DNA of 64,000 nt from Halichoerus grypus (GCF_964656455.1 NC_135722.1:87167313-87231312), one strand, 5' to 3'; shown: positions 33,781 through 43,835, counted from the first letter of the stretch. Numbers and translations are program-made. Notes: a model not told the origin generated them from the sequence alone.

Positions 33781-34272
33781 CAGGGGAGGCACACACAGGT
33801 GCTGTAGAGGGAGGTTTGCACAGGTGCTGTAGGGGGACGGGGAGGTACGCACAGGTGCTGTAGGGGGAGTTACACACAGGTGTTGTAGTGGGAGGTACGC
33901 ACAGGTGTGTAGGGCGACAGGGGAGGTATGCACAGGTGCTGTGGGGGACAGGGGAGGTGCACACAGGTGCTGTAAAGAGAGGTACGCACAGGTGCTGTAG
34001 GGGGACAGGAGAATGGGTGAGTGAAACTTTGCTAGGAGAAAACAGGTGAAGTCTTGAGAGGGGGAAATCTTCGAATTGAGCTTTAAATAATTAGTAGGAG
34101 TTTGCCAAATAAAGAACCAAGCAAGCCCTTTCAAAATAACAGGCACCGTGTATCAGAGATACAGGAAAAAGAAATGTGTAGGAAACTGAATGTCTGAGGG
34201 TCTAGTTAGACTCTAACGGACCTACTGGGGTCAGTTAACTCTTGGGGGGGCATCCTCTCATAGGCTCTAAGG

Positions 34273-34463
34273 CAGTGGTTCTCAAACTTGAGGGAGCAGC
34301 AGCATTACCTAGGCGGCCTGTTAGAACACAGACTGCTGGGCCCCTCCCCTGGAGTTTCTGATTGAGTGGATCTGAGGCAGGGCCTGGGGATCTGCATCTC
34401 CAACAAACTTTCAGGTACCAAAAACACTGCCAGTCCTGGGCTCACACTTTGGGAAGCATTGTA
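34273..34463 (+). mobile_element. MER5A-type hAT (Charlie) DNA transposon fossil
   Basis: Starts with the terminal 'cagtggttctcaaacttg', passes 'gcattacctagg', 'ttagaacacagactgctggg', 'ggagtttctgattgag' and 'catctccaacaa', and ends 'cacactttgggaagcattg'. Nearly full-length for this roughly 190-bp non-autonomous family. Confidence 0.85.
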
Positions 34464-34469
34464 CTAGGG

Positions 34470-35226
34470 AGCCTGCCCTTCTGATGCTTGTATGAGCAGC
34501 TGGTACTACACAGAGCAGGTTGGAAGGAGACAAGCTGAGAGCAGAGAGGCATCCAGGAGCCCTGTAAGGGCTCCTAGAAATAAAACTTCTGTCAACTTTC
34601 GTAAGTCAAGAGATTCCTGTCCATCTAAGTCCTTATGTTTATTTCTTTTACTAGCCTGTTACTGGCGCCTGAAATTTTAACCATTAGAGCTCTCTTCATT
34701 TGGATTATGAATTGCTTCCTATTTCAGGGCAAATACTTCTGGAAGGGGCAGCACATGAAATTGCTACCAGCCATTTACTATACAGCATTGATTTTATGAT
34801 GAGACCCTTTCTACACCGGCGTCAGATGAGATGATGATTTTTAATGCCCTGGGAGGGAACACCCACTCCAATGCTGGCCGCGTCGCACGCTGACGGCAGG
34901 ACATCACCTATGTCACTTCCCCTCCCTGAGTCTTAGTCTCAGGCTCCTCCTTGGCGAAATGGGGAGAGTAACAACACCTGCCACAGAGCGTCATTTTGTT
35001 TGCTTTGCTGTGTTTTTTATGACTGCATTGAGTGAGAGAATGTGTAAGAGCTCCTGGAATGTATCAAGTGTTAAACAGAAGCGCTAAACGATAAGTGTGC
35101 GCGTGCGCACACACACACATAGACACAGACATATCTTTCAGCACTTCTTTTAGCATACTGAAAACTCCAGAAGATTCTTAATGAATCCAAGAGATCTGTC
35201 AAGCCTGTTGGTTGTTGCTCTGTGTG

Positions 35227-35261
<35 letters not shown>

Positions 35262-36088
35262 CAGAAAGAGAGAGAGAGAGAAAGAATTTGGGAAGGTACG
35301 GAGTGAGACAGAACATGTCAAAGTGGAAGGAGGAGGCTGATATCAATTCCATTTTTACCTTTGGGCTTCTGGTCTCATTTCTACTAAAATTGTAGATTTC
35401 TAAATTAAAACAGATTAGGACTTAGAAATTTCACAGTTGGGGATTTCTCCTTGCTATCAACTGAAAATTCTTCCTGGGGCCTTTCGGGACTTCCTGGACT
35501 CTCAGTTTTCCACAAGCCCAGGAACAGTCAGTATCGATTAGGCTCAGACTGAATGCACCCAATCCCTTTAAACAAATTCATGTCTAGCCAGTTCTACAAA
35601 ACCTTTCCTTAACCTCGGTGTCATTCTCCACCTCCAGGGTACTGACAGGCCAGGTTTAAAGAACTCCTTTAACTAAGTATGATTGAAGTTTTCCTTTCAT
35701 CAGGAAGGGCTGCAGAGAGGATGTAACATGTTAGTCTGGAGTGTGTTGGCAGGCGCGCCCTGGAAGGGCAGGCTATCAACTTACCCACAAGTGAACAATT
35801 ACCCGAGTGGTGTGGTTAATCTCACCAACTTCACCACGGTAAAAGAAAAACAACCCCCTTATCCCAAGGAAAAGAAAGGAGACATCTACCAATTTGTAAG
35901 AGGATAATTTCCTAATTACTCCATGAAGGTTGTTATTTCTGGTGAGTCCTTAAATCAGGTTGAGAAGGGTGAAAGCTGATCCTTCCTTTAGTGATGAAAA
36001 ATGTTACTGCAGGATTAGATTTTCACATAGTGTCTCTCTCTCCAGGCGAAGGAAGAATTTGCTAATCTCCTCCAGCGTAGCTGTGGAG
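34470..36088. other. Noncoding DNA with simple repeats
   Basis: Holds a CA tract at 35105-35118, a (TG)n tract at about 35229-35257 and a (GA)n tract at about 35266-35282. The remainder is unrecognised single-copy sequence. Frames up to 93 codons at 35071-35352 cross these simple repeats and are not genes. Confidence 0.55.
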
Positions 36089-36089
36089 G

Positions 36090-36410
36090 CAGCCCATGTG
36101 GGCAGGAGAAGGTCCCCAAGTGGAGAGGCCAGACCCGGGAGCACCCCAGATTGGTGGCAAGGTGATGGTTTAATGACTTGGAAAACCTCCCCCCTGAGTG
36201 TGAGGAGGTCCCAGCAGAATACATGACTCATAGCAGAGAACCTCCGAAGGTTTTAGAAATGAAGCCTGCCTCAGTTTTTAACAACCATTAAATTCCCCTC
36301 AAGGCATCCTGTTAGAAAAGGAGGGGTGTTCTGGTAGCGATTATCAAACCATAACCAATCCCCAGCCACACACGGGACACTCCCAGATTGCTGCCTACTA
36401 TTCAGGAAAA
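36090..36410 (-). mobile_element. Candidate LTR remnant (antisense)
   Basis: On the minus strand a GC-moderate U3-like stretch leads to 'aagtcattaaaccatcacc' (an ATTAAA-type signal) and then a C-rich 'ggggtgctcccgggtctggcctctcc' U5-like part, much like the layout at 27.85-28.35 kb. Without a family match or duplication this stays tentative. Confidence 0.33.
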
Positions 36411-36439
36411 GAAACCAACCTTTCTGTAAGACCTACCCT

Positions 36440-36565
36440 GTGTTCCAGAACTCTTCCTTCTAGGGACTCCTTGACTTTGCAACAACTCTGTGGGGCAAGG
36501 GTAACAGCTACTATTTGAAAGTGGAGAAACTGAAGCTCCCAGTCTAAATTCCCCAACGGAGGAGC
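36440..36565 (-). repeat. MIR fragment
   Basis: 'caacaactctgtggggcaag', 'agctactatttgaaagtgg' and 'agaaactgaagctccc' follow reverse-complement MIR order. Short and degraded. Confidence 0.55.
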
Positions 36566-36909
36566 AAAGGAAGAGCGCCGGGTCTCACCGGATCTTACCC
36601 TGTGCTTCCAGAAGGGGGAGGCCGCCTCGGTAGCTCTCTATAGGCAGCGCCCTGCTCCTCGGCTTGGCCGTCTCCCGCGCTCTGTCAGTTGTGGGCTAAC
36701 AGGTGGGAGACCCGGGAAACAGGCCGGTCAAGGGGAGAGCGTGAACCAGTGGGAGCAGGGAAGTGAACGTGGTACAACCTGCCTGCGGAGAAGGGCTGAC
36801 TCGGGACAGGCAGCCAGGGCTGGTACCCAGAACAGCCAAGTAGGTGAGATGTGGCTTCTTTCTCCACTCTCTCCGGTTCCAGAATGGCCTCCCTCCACTT
36901 CTGGGATCC

Positions 36910-37035
36910 ACTCACTAACTCAACGACGATTTATTAAGCACCTCCCATGTACCAAGTACCCTAAGAGGTACTGGGGATATAGCAGTGAACAATCAAACAC
37001 AAGTCCCCCCAAATGGAGCTTACATTCTAGGGGTT
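36910..37035 (-). repeat. L2-type LINE fragment
   Basis: 'gatttattaagcacctccc', 'gtactggggatatagcagtg' and 'ggagcttacattctag' are the standard antisense L2 3' pattern. It abuts the CpG island. Confidence 0.65.
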
Positions 37036-37084
37036 TCCATCCAGGAGCTTGGGGCTGTCTTTTAGGCTGCTTGGAATTCTCTGT

Positions 37085-37650
37085 TAGGTTTTCTGTTCAC
37101 ACGCGCACGGGTGCACACTCACGGACACAACGGGCGCATATGCAGACACACGCCTTCTCGAGTGCACCCGCACGCACCAGCGCGCACACGCCCTGCCCCG
37201 CCTTGCAGCCCCCCCTCCCAGGCTCACGCCTGCGCACGCACGGACAGCGTGTGCACTCACGCCCGGCGTCCCCCTCCGCGACCCCCTCTCACGCCGGGTG
37301 TCTGTGCTGAGGTGCCGGCGGCGTCCTGGAGCGCAGCCGCCCAGAGGACGGTCTCACGGCCCCGGCGGTGGCGGCGCGGCGGGCGCTCCCCGCGCAGGGG
37401 AGGGCGGAGGGGGCGCGGAGTCCGGGTAGCCAGAGTCCCGCGTGCTGGCGCCGGCGGCTTCTTCTCCGCCCGCGGGCAGTGCCGGTCCCTCCGGGGCCGG
37501 GCTGCGGGGCGGGCGGCGCGGCCCCCTCCGAACCCCCGGGCGCCCCCCCCATTCCTCCCCCCCCCCCGCCCAGGCCCGGCCTCGCTGGACTGACTCCGAT
37601 CTCAGCAATGACTGCGGGCCCGGCCCGCCGGGCGGAGACAGGGCAGGCGC
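37085..37650. promoter_or_regulatory. CpG island, candidate promoter of an unidentified transcript
   Basis: This is the only stretch in 64 kb that is densely CpG-rich and repeat-free. The left part (37095-37265) is an alternating purine/pyrimidine run of CACG/GCGC phrases. The right part (37300-37600) is C/G-rich with GC boxes ('gggcgggcgg' near 37515 and 'ccccgcccagg' near 37564). Frames in all phases on both strands stay open here (up to 189 codons), as expected from GC content, so they are not evidence of protein. Mammalian CpG islands usually mark transcription starts, often bidirectional. No TATA box is placed, and transcript direction is unknown. It could be a first exon of a gene outside the window or of a noncoding RNA. 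Confidence 0.65.
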
Positions 37651-37659
37651 GCTGGGCGG

Positions 37660-38590
37660 TGGGGCTTGGGCAAGGCACAGGTGGAAAACTATTATCAAGC
37701 TCTTTGGAAACAGCCTCAGCCCTGGGTCTGTGGCAGAAACTTGGACTCAGTGGCCTGAAACCGGGCCGAGGAGCAGTGTCAGGAGGTGCGGGCCTGTCCC
37801 TCGGGGCTGATCGACTAGATGCTCCTTCTCCCAAGGCATTTCGGTGTGTTGTTTGTTTCCAGCCCTAAGCAACTGCCTTCCGCGGCTTTTTGCAGACACG
37901 GTCTCACCGCAAGGCTGCGCAGAAGGGCCAGGCGATCATTCCTTTCTCTGGCTCACGGTTTCACGGTGCTCCCAATCTGGGGCAGCTCCTTATCGGGCCA
38001 CTTTGTTTTCTCGGAGCTGTGAGCACTTTTGAGAAGTTTTCCCAAGGCCCTTTCCACCTTCCTGGCTCTTCTCAAGGAAGAGAAAAAGGAGAGTGGCAAA
38101 ACTAGCAGGGTTCACCGCCCGCAGGACAGCTTGCTCCATTCAGAGAGGCCTACCTCCGAAGGGCCCCCTGTCAAGTTGGAGGGCATCTGTTAGGATCCCA
38201 CAAGGTCAGGGTGCAGTCTGCTTTGCGGATAGGTGGGTCCCAGGCAGTGTCCTCCTGCACCCTCTATGGATCAATGTCAACAGCAAGAGACTCACACAAA
38301 TCGGGTTCACCCTCCTCTGCAGGGCAGGAGTGAGTTCCAAGAGCAGAGAACTCTGTCTTTATCCTCTGCCTGGAACTTAGTTGAAGAGGTAGAGAGACAA
38401 AGCAACTCCTGCTGCTCTCTGCAAGGAGAGAGGGGCACTAGCTCCTGGGAGAGCATGGAAGGGCATTTCTTCTCCAGGGAACCTGAGCTGGGAGCTACTG
38501 ACTCTGGAATTTGAGGGGAGAATGGTCCTCATCACCTGCCTATCAGCACTTGGCCCTGGGAGCCTCCACATACCCTCCCTTTGAATTCTC
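37660..38590. other. Noncoding DNA flanking the CpG island
   Basis: Moderately GC-rich shore of the island with no recognised repeat. Open frames of 62-166 codons overlap in several phases. A first exon may extend into this side, but I cannot set its end: the candidate donor at 37680 ('cacaggtgg') is weak. Confidence 0.45.
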
Positions 38591-38594
38591 ACTC

Positions 38595-38710
38595 TGTTCA
38601 ACAGGTCTTGTCATCCCCATTTTACAGAGGAGGAGAGTGAGTTTCAAAGTGGTTACGTAGCTCGCCAGGGTTCATACAGGGCTATCGAAGGGGGAGGCCA
38701 AATAGGACTG
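38595..38710 (-). repeat. MIR fragment
   Basis: 'ccccattttacagaggagg' followed by 'gtagctcgccagggttcata' follows the reverse MIR core order. Confidence 0.65.
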
Positions 38711-38869
38711 ACTGGACCAACTTCAACTAGTTGTGTTTCCAATAGGAATTCATTTTCCTGGTTCTTGCGAAGCAGGGGAGAGGCTTGGGAATAAGTCCTG
38801 CCAGTTTCGCCTCTGCCCCATAAACAGCCCTTGGTCTCTTCGACCTCCTAGATTTCTCTCACGTAGTTT

Positions 38870-39200
38870 CCCGGGCTCGGAATGCCTTCCACCAGTGTGA
38901 CTCCTACACAGCCATCAGGGCCCAGCTAACGAACCTCTTCCTGCATGAGCCTTTCCTGCCCCCCTCTAGCTTTTGTCTGTCTCCCTTTATACTCCAGCAT
39001 TTACATTCGGTGCCGTAAAATCTAACCCTTCATTATATCACCATCTTTTATAATTCTCTCATTGTTTCGGTTTCATTGGCCTTATTTCACCAGCCAGACT
39101 GATCTCTATAAGGGCCGGGACCATGGCATAGCCACTTCCCTTATATACCCCTGTGTTTCCAGCATGGTGCTGGGTGCAAAGTTGCACTCAAGTAACTCTT
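38870..39200 (+). repeat. L2-type LINE 3' end
   Basis: 'ggaatgccttccaccag', 'ctaacgaacctcttcctgc', 'catgagcctttcctgcc', 'gactgatctctataagggc' and 'ccagcatggtgctgggtgc' follow the L2 3' end in order. Decayed and immobile. Confidence 0.7.
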
Positions 39201-39599
39201 GTTTGGCTAATTGACCAGACACATTTGAAACTGGCCCAATGTGGGCCAAGGAGCTTTTGCTACAAGACCGGGAAGGGTGGTATTTTGGGGCTCATGGCCA
39301 TTAACCAGCTAGCAGCAGCCCCCCCTGGCTGGGTGGCTTGCCTGCAGGGTTCCTCCAGACTGTCAGGAAAGGATGTACCTGGATTACCTGAGAAAGAGAG
39401 AGCTGAATTGTATTCTCTGTTCACACTAAGACATCCAAGGACCTCTTAGACCAGGTGCTGCTACTTTGACACCCGTGGCATGCAGTGACCGAGGATAACT
39501 AAATGAAATGCAAACAGCTAGCTCCGTGACAGAAAAGATCTGGTCTAAAATTGAGGTAGAACACACAAAAACAACCAGAAGGCAAATAATTGCTTTTTG

Positions 39600-39799
39600 T
39601 TTTTAAAAGATTTTATTTATTTGAGAGAGAGCGCATGAGAGAGAGAGAGCGCGAGCACAAGCAGGGGGAGGGGCAGAGGGAGAAGCAGACTCCCTGCTGA
39701 GCAGGGAGCCCAATGCGGGGCTCAGTCCCAGGACTCTGGGATCATGACCTGAGCTGAAGGCAGACGCTTACCTGACTGAGCCACCCAGGCGCCCAAAAG
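39600..39799 (-). mobile_element. CAN-SINE, antisense
   Basis: Reverse-complement SINE from 'aaaagattttatttatttgag' to 'cacccaggcgccc', with a GA-rich middle. The 11-bp duplication ATTGCTTTTTG (39589-39599 and 39800-39810) is perfect. Confidence 0.95.
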
Positions 39800-40009
39800 A
39801 TTGCTTTTTGGAGTAGTTCTGTGTTTTGTGTTGAAGGTTTTGAGACTCTTGGAACACATCACGTGAGGCCAAGTCTCCTTTCCTATTATCCCGTCAGCAT
39901 ATGTGAGTGCTCATCCCTGACCTTTGCGGCTTGTAACGTGTTTCCACATGCATCGCCTCATTTATTCCTCACAGAACTTTGAGAGGAAATAATAGTAACA
40001 ACAACAACA

Positions 40010-40205
40010 TTGATAAAATACCTATATCTATTTAATAACTACTATGTACTGGGCACCGTTCTGAGGACTTTATATGTATTAATTCATTTGTTCCCCCATT
40101 TTACAGATGCAGAAACTGAGGCACTGAGGGTAATGTTTCTGACCTATACAGTCTTCCACGTGGTGAAACCTGCACTTGAACCCTGGTCTTCTGATCGACT
40201 ACCGG
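40010..40205 (-). repeat. MIR SINE
   Basis: 'ctactatgtactgggcacc', 'ttctgaggactttatatg', 'ccccattttacagatgcag' and 'gcacttgaaccctgg' give a long reverse MIR match. The 137-codon frame at 40010-40423 mostly translates this fossil. Confidence 0.8.
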
Positions 40206-40514
40206 GCAGAGGGAGGGACAACTCTCAGGTCCCCTTGCCTCATGCCTGTGGCTTCATCCGGTGCTCATTTCTTTCACTCAGTACTTCCAGGAAACTGTTG
40301 TGTAGGAGAGCCCCAGCTTCATTCCTAGGGAGGGTGCAGTTGCTGGGGCTGGTATCCTGGGCTCAAGGACAGAGAGACCCGACAGCTGGGCTTAGAACGA
40401 GTGCTTGCTCTGCCACTTGCTAGCCAGCCATGAACTTGGTCAATTCACACAATCTCTCCAAGCTAAAATGTCTTCATCGGCGGGTTAGGAATGATAATCC
40501 AAAAATACTTGACA

Positions 40515-40716
40515 GGGGGCGCCTGGGTGGTTCAGTCGTTAAGTGTCTACCTTCAGCTCAGGTCATGATCCCAGGGTCCTGGGATAGAGCCCCGCATCGG
40601 GCTCCCTGCTCAGCGGGAAGCCTGCTTCTCCCTCTCCCACTCCCCCTGCTTATGTTCCTGCTCTCGCTGTGTCTGTCTCTGTCAAATAAATAAATAAAAT
40701 CTTAAAAAAAAAAAAA
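40515..40716 (+). mobile_element. CAN-SINE
   Basis: Complete plus-strand SINE with a 13-base A-run. The flanks 'aatacttgaca' (about 40504-40514) and 'aagcacttgtca' (about 40715-40726) are a diverged duplication, and the head has accumulated substitutions, so it is older than the 27.5-kb copy. Confidence 0.93.
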
Positions 40717-40726
40717 GCACTTGTCA

Positions 40727-41355
40727 TAAATGTTCCCTTCTGTCCCCTGTCTCCTGGACAGATGCAGGGTTTATTGATGTTGGATTGATATGGTTATCCT
40801 CCTGAGTGTAAGGAAGCAGGGACTCTGGGAAAGGAACGCTTACTCTGGCTATCATCTGGGGAGAAGGCCTGTCTTCAGACTCGAAGTGGGAACTCCAAAA
40901 GTAGGTCTTGGGTGGGAGAGAGCGCTCTAGTACCTCAACTTCTTTCTCTTCAGCCTGGACCCTGAGGACCTTAGACAGGCTGGAGGGTGCTCCTTGGACA
41001 CAGCTGGGGCCGGACAGAGAGGCCTCCCTATAGTAGGCCACAAGGAGCAGAAGTCACCCTGTGACTTATTTGCACATTCTTCTGGCTTTATGTCCCCTTT
41101 CGTTATTCCTTGCTTGAGTTACATCTTGTTGCAAAGCTCCAGCCTGGTCTCAGCCGTGCCGCTGAGGGGGACAGTGGCCCCGAGTCTGGGCCTCGTGCCT
41201 GTCAGCCGGTGTAGGATCAGCTGTGTGTGGTGGTGGGAATGTCCCCAAGGCCGGAGAGAATCAAGATTCTTGAACCATGAGAGTCTTACTGAAAGAAAGA
41301 GATGCACTGATAAGGAAACTAACACTGAACCAGGACTCTGCCAGTCAAGGAGCTT
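40727..41355. other. Noncoding DNA, no recognised element
   Basis: Single-copy, moderately GC-rich. Opposed frames of 81-127 codons overlap on both strands, which speaks against coding. No splice-consistent exon was seen. Confidence 0.45.
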
Positions 41356-41357
41356 TG

Positions 41358-41520
41358 GGGGCATTTTCTCAACCTAATCTTGACAATAACCTATAAAGTA
41401 GGTGTCTGGGGAAACTCAGCCTCACAGAGGGTCAGCTGACTTGCCCCAGGCGCCCTGCTAGTGTATGGCTGAGCCAGGATCCAAAGCAAGGTCTGCGGAA
41501 CTCGCATGCCCGTGCCCTCC
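41358..41520 (-). repeat. MIR fragment
   Basis: 'cttgacaataacctataaag', 'aggtgtctggggaaactcagc' and 'gtatggctgagccaggatcc' follow reverse MIR order. Confidence 0.7.
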
Positions 41521-41639
41521 ACACACGGCACTGAGTGCCCAGGAGGGTTTAGCCTTCTGTGGCTCTTTGTTTCTCCTTAAGAGAAGGGGGGCAATATTTA
41601 TTTCCCTGGCTGGGATGATGAGATCGTTATCATCCTCAG

Positions 41640-41760
41640 AAAACATGTATTAAATCCCTAATTGTACATGGCACCGAGGAAAGCGCTGAATAATTTGGGA
41701 TACAGAAATAATTAAGTAGAGTCCACAGACAGGCTTTCTGCCCTCCGGGAACAGAGGGTC
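41640..41760 (-). repeat. L2-type LINE fragment
   Basis: 'ttaaatccctaattgtacatgg', 'gataca gaaataatt' and 'gctttctgccctccggga' match the antisense L2 3' pattern in order. Confidence 0.5.
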
Positions 41761-41944
41761 TCCAGCAGGTGAAGACAGCACAATGGCCCCAAAGCCCAGG
41801 GTGCGGCTGCCCTTCTCTGAGGCCAGTGAGCCTCTCACCACAGTGACAGACGGCACCTGTCCCCTTAGCAAAGGTGTGTCCTGGCTAGCTTGAAGGTAGG
41901 AGGGTCTTCACAAATCCGTCTCCACTTATGGGAAGTGCCTCTGA

Positions 41945-42160
41945 GAGCATAAAACTGTGGAGGCAGATAGAGGTGGGTTCAGAGCCTTCTTATTGGCTGT
42001 GTAACCTTGGACATGGTCCTCCGCCTCTCCGAGTTTTGGTTTCTCATCTATGGAACTGGACAGGTGGGGAGGCCATTCTGTTAAATGAGATAATATATGT
42101 AAAAGCACTTTGCACGATGTCCAACATACAGTAAGTTCTCGGCCATGAAGAGCTATTATT
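41945..42160 (+). repeat. MIR SINE
   Basis: Nearly full-length MIR: 'ggcagatagaggtgggttc', 'ggctgtgtaaccttggac', 'ggtttctcatctatggaac', 'aaatgagataatatatgt', 'cacgatgtccaacatacag'. Confidence 0.82.
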
Positions 42161-42164
42161 ACAG

Positions 42165-42875
42165 AGGTCGGGTAGGTAGCTTGCACTCAGAATAGATTTT
42201 AGGGGTGAGGGATTTTTGTGGTGAGGGGAAGGGGGGACTTTTGATTGCACAGCAGAGACACCCCTTTCCTACCCGCACTGCTCTGTGGCTGTCCCAAGGC
42301 AGCAAGGCCCTTGTGTTTCTTACCCACTCCTCCTCCTGAGAGCCTTTCCCGTGCATTCCCTCCAATGTCTGCCTCTTAGTCAATGACTGATCTTCAGTTT
42401 CTATTCCAGAGAGATGGGAGGCTTTCTTCAGGCAAAAGGCGCAAAGGAAAATTGAAATGCAGCATACTAGAGCATCTACTGAAATGCACACAGTAGGAAC
42501 ACAATACATGCAGACTGACTGGGATATCTGGGGCCCCTGTCTCCCCAGACCCACGCGGGGGCTGCTGTCCCGACCATAATTGCTGAGGGGCTGCCATGGC
42601 AGGTGGAATGTTCCAAGATGTTCTTTTCGGCCTGTGAGAGTCGCCAGAAGGCACACTCCTGGCTCACCCAGAGCTGGACATGGAGGGAGTGACCAAGGGC
42701 ACACGCTGCAAAAAATCTCTTTTGTTTCTTCTTGGCAGAGGCCCTGCACCACACCGGCTTCATGCTTAATGGCCTGTCCGGGGGAACAAAGCCCACAGAA
42801 CCAAGGGAGAAAAAGATTAAACTCCTAATAAAACCAAACCCAAACATCACCGCCCTCCCTGTCCTACCCAGCCCT
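42165..42875. other. Noncoding DNA, no recognised element
   Basis: Minus-strand frames reach 197 codons (42159-42752), with other frames also open on both strands. I see no domain and no matching plus-minus codon bias. The largest minus frame starts in ordinary DNA and ends in MIR sequence. I treat it as chance. Confidence 0.4.
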
Positions 42876-42879
42876 TACT

Positions 42880-43270
42880 TTACACTGTGAGCTGTCTGCC
42901 AGCCAGTTCCCCTCCCAGGCAAATAATATTTATTCCATGAGGCCCTGACACACCGGGCCAGAACAAGACAATGCTTGATTGTTTCTTCCTTCCCCCTGCG
43001 GCGAACTATGGGTTGGAGCGAAAGACGAAAGACGTGAAAAGGGAAAGGAGCAATATTGATGTTCTTCTCGTGGGACCCGGCTCGGCGAGCTGTCAAAACA
43101 AGCCTGAGATAAGGGCGGGGGTGGGGGGGGTGGGGTGAGGGTGGGGGTGGGGGAGCGGGGGAGGGGGACGGCTCGGGGATTAGCGCTGCTACTCCCCGAC
43201 CTGCTCGGAAAGTTTCAAAGTTTCGCTCTTCCACCAAAGTTCCTGGCAGCTGTGACTTCTTACATGGCTT
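42880..43270. promoter_or_regulatory. Candidate conserved regulatory element with G-rich core
   Basis: A repeat-free block ('ggcaaataatatttattcc', 'acaagacaatgcttgattg', 'gagctgtcaaaacaagcc', 'cctgagataagggcggg') runs into a G-rich tract at 43113-43168 made of at least six runs of four or more Gs. A second compositionally distinct block follows at 43240-43310. It has locally raised CpG compared with its flanks. The mixture of AT-rich homeobox/GATA-like words with a G-quadruplex-prone core is what many enhancers look like, but conservation was not measured. It might simply be unique DNA. Confidence 0.35.
43113..43168 (+). repeat. G-quadruplex-prone tract
   Basis: Plus-strand runs of 3-9 Gs separated by one to four other bases fit the four-tract quadruplex rule several times over. 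Confidence 0.85.
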
Positions 43271-43649
43271 TTGCTTCCATTAACCTGGGGAGTCATTAAG
43301 TCATGGAGCTTAAGGAGGATCTACAGGGTCCGATCGTCATTCCTCGGTGGGAAGTGCCAATTCATTGCTTGTAGGTAAAAACCCTGGAGATCATGACTAA
43401 GTCAGAGGTGAGCTTTTCTAACATTAGGGATTGACAGCTGACCCTAACGTGACCCCACGCTGCAAAGTAGGCTTGTGTGAGTCAAAGGCTCCAGTCTTTC
43501 TGACCAGTCAGAAGATGGGACGTGGGTGACCACTCACAATGGGTTGGATCGCTGGTTTCCGTGGGTTCTCAGCTGGGGTTCAGGCCTGCAAGGTCCAGAA
43601 AGATCTTTTACCATTATTGGTATCCATCCATGAGGTGCTTGTCGAAGGC

Positions 43650-43835
43650 TGAGACAGTTTGTATTGTCCCAATCAAAGTTTACTCTCCCCTGGATCAGAC
43701 AATCGCCATCATGGGCTAGGACTAGGGGGTTGGTTCTACTGTCCTTCCTTGAAGTTAGGGATTTTGTCTATTTTTCTCTCGGAGCAGTGCCTGGCTCAGT
43801 GCTTGTAGAATATTTATAGGAGGGAGGGAGGCAAA
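43650..43835 (+). repeat. L2-type LINE 3' end
   Basis: 'gaagttagggattttgtct', 'gcagtgcctggctcagtgc' and 'gtagaatatttatagg' are a typical L2 tail. Confidence 0.55.

Larger units (their letters stand above)
31156..34012 (+). repeat. Large G-rich minisatellite with nested periods
   Basis: About one hundred modules are built on 'GGTACGCACAGGTGCTGTAG'. A short module (25 bp) ends GAGGGA, GAGAGA or GGGGGA. A long module (32 bp) adds GGCAGGGGA or GGCAGGGCA. Alternating short and long gives 57 bp. Most modules contain the E-box core CAGGTG. Strand asymmetry is extreme: G-rich on plus, C-rich on minus. The minus-strand module lacks stop codons in all three frames, which produces overlapping open frames up to 318 codons that are almost certainly not genes. 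No transposon ends bound it. Length variation between individuals is expected. Confidence 0.97.

Noticed and set aside
36741..37868. Protein-coding first exon in the CpG island (frames of 114-189 codons)
   Set aside because: Frames are open in several phases on both strands, as expected from very high GC. The peptides are alanine/proline/arginine-rich low-complexity with no domain.
42159..42752. 197-codon minus-strand frame
   Set aside because: It ends in MIR sequence, overlaps other open frames on both strands, and shows no recognisable domain or splice structure.
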